DNA of 12,248 nucleotides, taken from contig CANHYS010000020.1 in the NCBI GenBank assembly GCA_947464585.1, positions 1-12,248 on the forward strand, written 5' to 3'. Source of the stretch: Planctomycetaceae bacterium (GTDB lineage: Bacteria; Planctomycetota; Planctomycetia; Pirellulales; UBA1268). Shown here piece by piece: positions 7,976 to 12,248 of the stretch. A model generated the notes under the pieces. The model did no database searches. It was not told where the DNA came from and was given only the letters and a program-made list of their open reading frames with translations. The position numbers and the translations under genes were made by a program. Within the stretch, counting starts at the first letter, position 1. Every line of letters begins with the position of its first letter.

Positions 7976-8488
7976 ATGGACCTCACCGCCTACATCCGCC
8001 CCATCCCCGACTTCCCGAAGCCGGGCATCCTGTTTCGGGACATCACGCCGCTGCTGGCCAACCCCGCGGCGCTGGCCGCGAGCATCGACCAGCTCGCAGC
8101 GCCCTGGCGCAGTGCCCGCATCGATGCCATCGCGGCGGTCGAAGCGCGGGGCTTCCTGTTCGCCACGCCACTGGCGATCACGCTCGGCGTGGGAGTCATC
8201 CCGGTGCGGAAGCCAGGCAAGCTGCCAGCCGACACGCTGGAGCATGAGTACGACCTTGAATATGGCCGTGATCGGCTGCAGATGCACCGCGGCGTGCTCA
8301 CGCCCGGCGCCCGCGTGCTCGTCGTCGACGACGTGCTTGCCACCGGCGGCACCGCGGCAGCCTGCATGCGGCTCATCGAGGCCGGCGGTGGAGAGGTGGC
8401 GGGCGCAGCGTTCCTGATTGAGATTCAGCCACTCGGGGGCCGCGAACGGCTGGCGCCGCACCGCGTCGAAGCCACGCTCATCTACTAG
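7976..8488 (+). CDS. apt: Adenine phosphoribosyltransferase
   Basis: A cytoplasmic 170-residue enzyme that salvages adenine with PRPP to AMP. The N-terminal signature IRPIPDFPKPGILFRDITPL (7-26) is diagnostic of Apt. The mid-region has AVEARGFLFATPLA (54-67), and KPGKLP (79-84) is the usual loop. The PRPP-binding motif VLVVDDVLATGGTA (114-127) is intact. Length is normal for the family. The start is preceded by a promoter-like -10 at 6 nt and no Shine-Dalgarno, which suggests leaderless translation. mnmA begins a few bases after the stop, so the two are probably co-transcribed. Confidence 0.97.
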   Translation: MDLTAYIRPIPDFPKPGILFRDITPLLANPAALAASIDQLAAPWRSARIDAIAAVEARGFLFATPLAITLGVGVIPVRKPGKLPADTLEHEYDLEYGRDRLQMHRGVLTPGARVLVVDDVLATGGTAAACMRLIEAGGGEVAGAAFLIEIQPLGGRERLAPHRVEATLIY

Positions 8489-8509
8489 CTGGCTGTGAAA
8501 AAGGCTCCC

Positions 8510-9682
8510 ATGCCACGCGTCGTTGTCGCCATGTCGGGCGGAGTCGATTCGAGCGTCGCCGCGAGCCTGCTCGTGGAGGCGGGGCATGACTGCGTGGGCG
8601 TCTTCATGCGGCATGGCCGGCCGGCACTGCAGCCGGAGCCCGCATCGCCCGGGCACTTCACCATTCTGCCTGACGGGGACCAGACGAGCCGGCACCAGGC
8701 GAGCGGCCATCAGGGCTGCTGCAGTGTCGCCGACGCCCTCGATGCGAGGCGGGTGGCCGACAGGCTGGGCATTCCGCTCTTCGCCCTCGACCTGACTGAC
8801 GACTTCAGTCGGATCATCGATTACTTCGCCACGGAGTATGGCCGCGGCCGCACCCCCAATCCCTGCGTGCGATGCAATTCGTGGATCAAGTTCGGCCGAC
8901 TCTTCGATCATGCCGACGCCATCGGGGCCACGCATGTGGCCACGGGACACTACGCCCAGCTGACCCAAGGAGCTGACGGCCGGCCACGGCTCTCCCGCGG
9001 TCTCGAGGCCGCCCGCGATCAGTCCTACGTGCTCTTCGATGTGCCGTCCGCACGGCTGGGCCGGATGCTGTTGCCCGTGGGTGGGATGTCGAAGGACGCC
9101 GTCCGCAGCCGGGCGGCGGCGCTCGGGCTCATCACCGCCGACAAGCCCGACAGCCAGGAGATCTGCTTCGTCGCCTCGGGCGAGCATGCGCGGCTCGTGA
9201 GCCAAAGGCTTGGCGGCTCACGCGTGGGAGAGATCGTCACCGGGGACGGACGCGTGCTCGGTCGACATGATGGCATCGAACACTTCACGGTGGGCCAGCG
9301 GCACGGGCTCAAGCTGGCCGTGGGCCGGCCGCTCTACGTCGTGCGGATCGATGCAGACACCTGCCGGATCGTGGTGGGGGATCGGGAGGAGGTGCCCGAC
9401 ACAGACCTGGTGGCGGGCGAGGCGACCTGGCTCGAGCCGGTGGGCGACGAGCCGTTTGAGTGCCTGGTGCAATGCCGCGCCCAGCGGGGGCCGGCACCGG
9501 CCGTGGTCACGCCGCTGGGGAATGACCGGTTTTCCGCCCGGTTTACCGGCGGCCCCGACCACTCGCCCGGCCCGATCTCACCCGGCCAGCCGGCCGTCTG
9601 TTATCTCGGCGACCGCCTGCTCGGCGGCGGCTGGATCGAGGGCTCGCCGTCGAGAGTGGCGACGGCCGGTTTCCCGAACTAG
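8510..9682 (+). CDS. mnmA: tRNA-specific 2-thiouridylase
   Basis: MnmA makes the s2U at wobble position 34 of tRNAs for Lys, Glu and Gln, using ATP and a sulfur relay. The protein is 390 residues from ATG 8510. It has the PP-loop AMSGGVDSS (7-15), the catalytic cysteine pair C119 (TPNPCVRCN) and C219 (SQEICFV), ATGHYA (144-149), RDQSYVLF (169-176) and FTVGQRHGL (259-267). AAGG (8501-8504) lies 5 nt before this ATG. The in-frame GTG at 8495 would add five residues and start 6 nt after the apt stop, and is a real alternative. A stretch of about 25-30 extra residues (about 36-69) follows VFMR, ahead of GCCS, compared with the short loop of E. coli MnmA. All catalytic residues are present. Confidence 0.95.
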   Translation: MPRVVVAMSGGVDSSVAASLLVEAGHDCVGVFMRHGRPALQPEPASPGHFTILPDGDQTSRHQASGHQGCCSVADALDARRVADRLGIPLFALDLTDDFSRIIDYFATEYGRGRTPNPCVRCNSWIKFGRLFDHADAIGATHVATGHYAQLTQGADGRPRLSRGLEAARDQSYVLFDVPSARLGRMLLPVGGMSKDAVRSRAAALGLITADKPDSQEICFVASGEHARLVSQRLGGSRVGEIVTGDGRVLGRHDGIEHFTVGQRHGLKLAVGRPLYVVRIDADTCRIVVGDREEVPDTDLVAGEATWLEPVGDEPFECLVQCRAQRGPAPAVVTPLGNDRFSARFTGGPDHSPGPISPGQPAVCYLGDRLLGGGWIEGSPSRVATAGFPN

Positions 9683-9743
9683 GCTGGGTTGCCGGCGTCG
9701 CCCCCAATCCCCGACCCCTTCCCCCGCCACATTCGAGTCTCAC

Positions 9744-10736
9744 GTGAACGAACTGCCATCCTCGCTGCCCATGCCGGTCCTGTTGGGCGTCGGCCTCGTG
9801 CTTGGCCTCATGGCCTTGATGATGCTGCTCCTCATCTTCAACTATGGGCAGCTTTGGTTTCAGGCTTTCTGGTCGAAGGCACCCGTGCGGTTCCTCGAAC
9901 TGCTCGGCATGAGCCTGCGGAAGGTCAACGCACGGACGATCGTGCAGGCCAGGATTATGGCCGTGCAGGCAGGCCTCGGCAGCGACATCACGGCCCGACG
10001 GCTTGAGGCGCACTACCTCGCCGGTGGCGACGTGCCGCGCGTGATCCGCGCGCTGATCGTGGCCCACCGCGCCGACCTCGACCTCGACTTCGACCGCGCC
10101 TGCGCGATCGATCTGGCCGGCCGCGACGTGCTCGACGCCGTGCAGACGAGCGTCAACCCGAAGGTGATCGACTGCCCCGATACCCGTACCGGCAAGTCGA
10201 CCTTGTCGGCCGTGGCGAAGAATGGCGTCGAACTCAAGATCCGGGCCCGCGTCACCGTGCGGACGAATCTGCAGCAGCTCATCGGCGGCGCCACGGAGGA
10301 GACCATCATCGCGCGGGTGGGCGAGGGGATCATCACCTCGATCGGCTCGGCCAACAGCCACTTCGAAGTCATGGAGCATCCCGACACGATTTCGAAGGCG
10401 GTGCTGCAGCGCGGCCTCGATGCGCAGACGGCGTTTCAGATCGTGTCGATCGACATCGCCGACATCGAGGTGGGGGAAAATATCGGTGCCCGCCTGCAGG
10501 CGGATCAGGCCGAGGCCGATACCCGGGTGGCCCGGGCCAAGGCCGAGGAACGCCGCAGCGTGGCCATTGCACGAGAGCAGGAGATGAAGGCCTCGACCGC
10601 CGAGAATCGCGCCCGGCTCTTTCAGGCAGAGGCGCTCGTGCCCCAGTCGATCGGCGACGCCTTCCGCGCTGGCCGCGTGCGGAACCTTCCTTCAGGGCAG
10701 GGTCCGGAGCCGGCCCCAGGCCTCGCTCGGGCCTGA
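9744..10736 (+). CDS. floA: Flotillin-like protein FloA
   Basis: A 330-residue membrane scaffold of the FloA (YqfA) family, found in functional membrane microdomains. One N-terminal hydrophobic segment (about 11-35) is followed by [13 protein letters not shown] and the FloA-type SPFH/flotillin region: [67 protein letters not shown] helical Glu/Ala-rich stretch (about 246-300, coiled-coil-like) and a short Pro/Gly tail end the protein. GTG 9744 is chosen since it gives a typical short pre-membrane segment; ATG 9771 (MPVLLG) is the alternative. TAGGCT (9680-9685), a possible -10, overlaps the mnmA stop 58 nt upstream. No NfeD-like partner gene is adjacent, though one often is in Bacilli. Confidence 0.95.
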   Translation: MNELPSSLPMPVLLGVGLVLGLMALMMLLLIFNYGQLWFQAFWSKAPVRFLELLGMSLRKVNARTIVQARIMAVQAGLGSDITARRLEAHYLAGGDVPRVIRALIVAHRADLDLDFDRACAIDLAGRDVLDAVQTSVNPKVIDCPDTRTGKSTLSAVAKNGVELKIRARVTVRTNLQQLIGGATEETIIARVGEGIITSIGSANSHFEVMEHPDTISKAVLQRGLDAQTAFQIVSIDIADIEVGENIGARLQADQAEADTRVARAKAEERRSVAIAREQEMKASTAENRARLFQAEALVPQSIGDAFRAGRVRNLPSGQGPEPAPGLARA

Positions 10737-10949
10737 CTCGCCCAGACCTGACTCGCTTGTGCAGCTTACCCCGGCCGCCCGGTCTGACCCCGCACATTCC
10801 TCACAGTCCGGGGAATTCGGCCAAACATTGCGGGCTTGAAGTGCCGATAAGAAAAGTGGTGATGGTGCGCGTCAGGACGACGCCCGACCATCCGGCCGGA
10901 GGGCACCAAGCCCCAGCCAGCAAGCACGAGTAACAAGGGAGTGTGTGTT
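10737..10949 (+). other. 213-bp structured leader/intergenic region
   Basis: No gene is supported. A 10-bp direct repeat CCTGACTCGC (10732-10741 and 10747-10756) spans the floA stop. Further on there is a nested hairpin: GATGG (10861-10865) with CCATC (10888-10892), enclosing GCGTC (10869-10873) with GACGC (10879-10883). GGTGC (10864-10868) can instead pair with GCACC just downstream (10903-10907). A clear -35/-10 pair was not found. Confidence 0.45.
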
Positions 10950-11195
10950 ATGGCCATGCGTCGTCTTCGCGTGTATACGGGCCCCGATCTGAGCCAGCCG
11001 AACGTTGCTGTGCTCGAACAGGCCGCAGAAAACACCGTCCGCATCCCGCTGGGTCAGGTGCTCCCCCTGCTGGCCGACGCCGTGGCGAGCAATCGCACCT
11101 GGCTCACCGATTTCAAGGACGACGAAATCTCGATCTCGTCGGACCTGCACGATGTGCTGCTGGCCTACCGGCACTACCGTCGTCCCAGCGCCTGA
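10950..11195 (+). CDS. Conserved-looking small protein of unknown function
   Basis: An 81-residue protein beginning MAMRRLRVYTGPDLSQPNVAV. I do not recognise a named family. Basic residues open the protein, and most of the rest is compatible with a small globular alpha/beta protein: a first strand RLRVYTG, a helix IPLGQVLPLLADAVAS, an acidic part WLTDFKDDEISISSDL, and a helix DVLLAYRHYRR. There is no signal peptide, membrane segment or cysteine motif. ATG 10950 is chosen because AAGGGAG (10935-10941) lies 8 nt upstream; ATG 10956 is the alternative. A structured leader precedes it and an intrinsic terminator follows, so it is probably a single-gene transcript. Shadow ORFs in other frames lack a comparable start signal. 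Confidence 0.8.
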   Translation: MAMRRLRVYTGPDLSQPNVAVLEQAAENTVRIPLGQVLPLLADAVASNRTWLTDFKDDEISISSDLHDVLLAYRHYRRPSA

Positions 11196-11245
11196 AACCG
11201 GGTCGTCGTCCGTGCAAAGCGGCGATGAAGGCATGTGCAGGTTCC

Positions 11246-11268
11246 AGGGCCCTTCGAGAGGCCCTTTT
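11246..11268 (+). terminator. Intrinsic terminator after the 81-residue protein gene
   Basis: AGGGCC (11246-11251) pairs with GGCCCT (11260-11265) around loop CTTCGAGA, followed by a TTTT run (11265-11268). It begins 50 nt after the stop codon. The T run is short but the stem is GC-rich. Confidence 0.6.
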
Positions 11269-11296
11269 GAGGCGTGAGGCACCCGAGAGGCATAAT
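11267..11296 (+). promoter_or_regulatory. Candidate sigma-70 promoter of the XRE-cupin gene (distal)
   Basis: TTGAGG (11267-11272), an 18-nt spacer and CATAAT (11291-11296) form a good housekeeping-type match. The start would be near 11303. It falls in a small perfect hairpin, GAGGG (11298-11302) with CCCTC (11306-11310), a possible operator for the downstream regulator. Confidence 0.5.
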
Positions 11297-11310
11297 GGAG
11301 GGACCCCCTC

Positions 11311-11339
11311 TTGCGAGTGCCTCATCACTGGGGCATACT
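11311..11339 (+). promoter_or_regulatory. Candidate sigma-70 promoter of the XRE-cupin gene (proximal)
   Basis: TTGCGA (11311-11316), a 17-nt spacer and CATACT (11334-11339), preceded by GGGG, form a second match. The leader would be about 33 nt. Half-sites GAGTGCC and GGCATACTC are inverted across the spacer with a 2-nt offset and could bind a dimer. Confidence 0.45.
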
Positions 11340-11379
11340 CGCCCGAGGACTGCCTTCACCCTTGCCTTGATAGCCACGC

Positions 11380-12060
11380 ATGACCAGTGCCGTAAATCTT
11401 TCCGACCTCGGACGACGCGTTCGGGCTGCCCGGCTGGCCCGCAGACTCACCCTCGAAGAGGTGGTGTCGCGGGCTCAGTTCACGGTCAGCTGGCTCTCCA
11501 AACTCGAGAATGGCCAGCTCACTCCGTCGCTCGACGGGCTTGTCAAATTGGCCGAGGTGCTCGAGTGCGGCGTCGACACGCTGGTGCAAGGCCTGTCAGT
11601 GCCCCCTCAGTACGTCGTCGTGAAACAGGGTGAGGGCCGGACCGAAACTTCCCGCGACAGCCGTGGCGGATACGTGACCGAGAGTCTCGCCGACCAATGG
11701 CGCGATCGCGCCATGAACCCCGTGATCGTGCACCTGTCGGGCGTGGGCAACCGCAATCATCCTGACAACCACGACGGCGAGCGGTTTCTGATGGTGCTCG
11801 AGGGTGAGGTGAAACTCGAATACGGGAATGAACTGATCCACCTCGACAAGGGGGACACCGTCTACATCTACGCCGCCATTCCCCACGTCCTCGCGCCGGC
11901 CGGCCGCGGGACGGCCAAGGTGCTGAGCGTGTCGTATGATCCCCCACTGACGGGCGGCCCTCGACATGCCAGCCCGCGGGCTGCCTCGCGGGCCCACACC
12001 ACGGCATCCCCCCCGCGCAAGGCAAAAAAGTCGCCGGCCAACCGTCGCGACCGCTCCTGA
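11380..12060 (+). CDS. XRE-family transcriptional regulator with cupin sensor domain
   Basis: A 226-residue one-component regulator. An N-terminal XRE helix-turn-helix (about 8-65; LGRRVRAARLARRLTLEEVV, then FTVSWLSKLENGQLTPSLDGL) binds DNA. A C-terminal cupin beta-barrel (about 113-188) should bind a small ligand or metal. The cupin motif 1 region has H127, H131, E134 and VLEGEVKLEYG, and motif 2 has LDKGDTVYIYAAIPHVLAPAG with H169. A Lys/Arg/Ser-rich tail (about 195-226) is disordered-looking. Relatives (PuuR/SutR-type) repress genes of amine, amino-acid or sulfur metabolism, but no metabolic gene adjoins this one, so the regulon is unknown. ATG 11380 directly precedes the HTH; no strong Shine-Dalgarno. 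Autoregulation is plausible given inverted repeats in the promoter region. Confidence 0.92.
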   Translation: MTSAVNLSDLGRRVRAARLARRLTLEEVVSRAQFTVSWLSKLENGQLTPSLDGLVKLAEVLECGVDTLVQGLSVPPQYVVVKQGEGRTETSRDSRGGYVTESLADQWRDRAMNPVIVHLSGVGNRNHPDNHDGERFLMVLEGEVKLEYGNELIHLDKGDTVYIYAAIPHVLAPAGRGTAKVLSVSYDPPLTGGPRHASPRAASRAHTTASPPRKAKKSPANRRDRS

Positions 12061-12084
12061 GCCCAAGCCACTCGACCTCGGTGG

Positions 12085-12116
12085 GCGGCACGCTCCCCTG
12101 TCGGCACGCGTGCCGC
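12085..12116. terminator. Overlapping GC hairpins after the XRE-cupin gene
   Basis: GCGGCACGC (12085-12093) and GCGTGCCGC (12108-12116) form a perfect 9-bp stem with a 14-nt loop. The 3' arm also belongs to a perfect 14-bp palindrome CGGCACGCGTGCCG (12102-12115), so two structures compete. ATTTT follows at 12120-12124, which makes terminator function possible. Confidence 0.45.
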
Positions 12117-12147
12117 TGGATTTTGGTTGGATGCTTGCTTCGGGCAG

Positions 12148-12175
12148 TTGGCTGGGGCTGGCGGAAGGGTAGACT
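12148..12175 (+). promoter_or_regulatory. Promoter of the gene at the right edge
   Basis: TTGGCT (12148-12153), a 16-nt spacer and TAGACT (12170-12175), preceded by GGG. The -10 ends 7 nt before the ATG at 12183, so the transcript is likely leaderless as at 4654 and 7964. Confidence 0.45.
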
Positions 12176-12182
12176 CGTGGCG

Positions 12183-12248
12183 ATGCGTGCCGTGCCGCGA
12201 TCGTTGCCTTCATCGGCTTTTCTAGCCCGTTCCCATCCCGTTTCAGGA
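12183..12248 (+). CDS. Start of an unidentified gene, cut by the window edge
   Basis: Twenty-two open codons (MRAVPRSLPSSAFLARSHPV and on) run off the right end. The only support is the frame and the promoter-like element at the same short spacing seen before two other genes. The start is Arg/Ser/Pro-rich with no clear signal peptide in what is visible. GTG 12177 is in frame upstream and cannot be excluded. No function can be assigned. Confidence 0.4.
   Translation, partial: MRAVPRSLPSSAFLARSHPVSG

Noticed and set aside
7811..9205. 464-codon minus-strand frame opposite apt and mnmA
   Set aside because: It is antisense to two firmly identified genes and its sequence shows no protein family.
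10732..10756. Direct repeat CCTGACTCGC as an attachment site
   Set aside because: It is only 10 bp, 15 bp apart, with no integrase, tRNA or mobile gene nearby.

Overview
The window comes from a high-GC bacterium, most likely a planctomycete of the Pirellulales type. The best evidence is the gene at 2774-3862. It encodes a DUF1559 'prepilin-like' protein with a type IV pilin N-terminus and an H-X9-DG motif near its end, a family hugely expanded in Planctomycetes. Weak or absent Shine-Dalgarno sequences at many starts, a compact extra RpoD-like sigma factor and a FloA flotillin fit this. Every full-length gene is on the + strand. The long minus-strand ORFs are GC-driven shadows.

Layout. (1) 2-2774: the 3' part of a membrane histidine kinase, then an NtrC-class sigma-54 activator, forming a two-component pair. 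The short gap after it holds a perfect 16-bp palindrome and a good -24/-12 (sigma-54) promoter match, followed by the pseudopilin gene at 2774-3862. This resembles PilS-PilR-pilin logic. (2) 3864-3969: a 106-bp element bounded by near-perfect 27-nt inverted arms, REP/MITE-like, directly behind the pilin stop codon. (3) 4088-4549: a YidB/DUF937-family protein with a Gln/Pro-rich linker, followed by a 13-bp GC hairpin. (4) 4666-6845: an exported alpha/beta-hydrolase-fold protein whose nucleophile serine position is Gly, overlapping by 4 bp a Tat-exported YaeI-like metallophosphoesterase. (5) 7066-7944: a group-2 sigma-70 factor. (6) 7976-9682: apt (adenine salvage) and mnmA (tRNA 2-thiouridylation), closely spaced. 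(7) 9744-10736: floA. (8) 10950-11195: an 81-residue protein of unknown function as its own unit, with a structured leader and an intrinsic terminator. (9) 11380-12060: an XRE-cupin regulator with its own promoter region. (10) 12183-12248: the first 22 codons of a gene that runs off the window.

Two regulatory themes recur. One is the probable sigma-54 circuit at the left end. The other is a set of -10 elements of the form TAnnCT (TATACT, TAGGCT, TAGACT) preceded by GGG, lying 6-7 nt before an ATG at three loci, which suggests leaderless transcripts. No rRNA, tRNA, CRISPR array, prophage or complete insertion sequence was seen. Most genes are ordinary chromosomal housekeeping or regulatory genes. 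I did not find a convincing defence system or a clearly new multi-gene system. The best leads are the sigma-54/pseudopilin circuit, the inverted-repeat element and the apparently nucleophile-less esterase.
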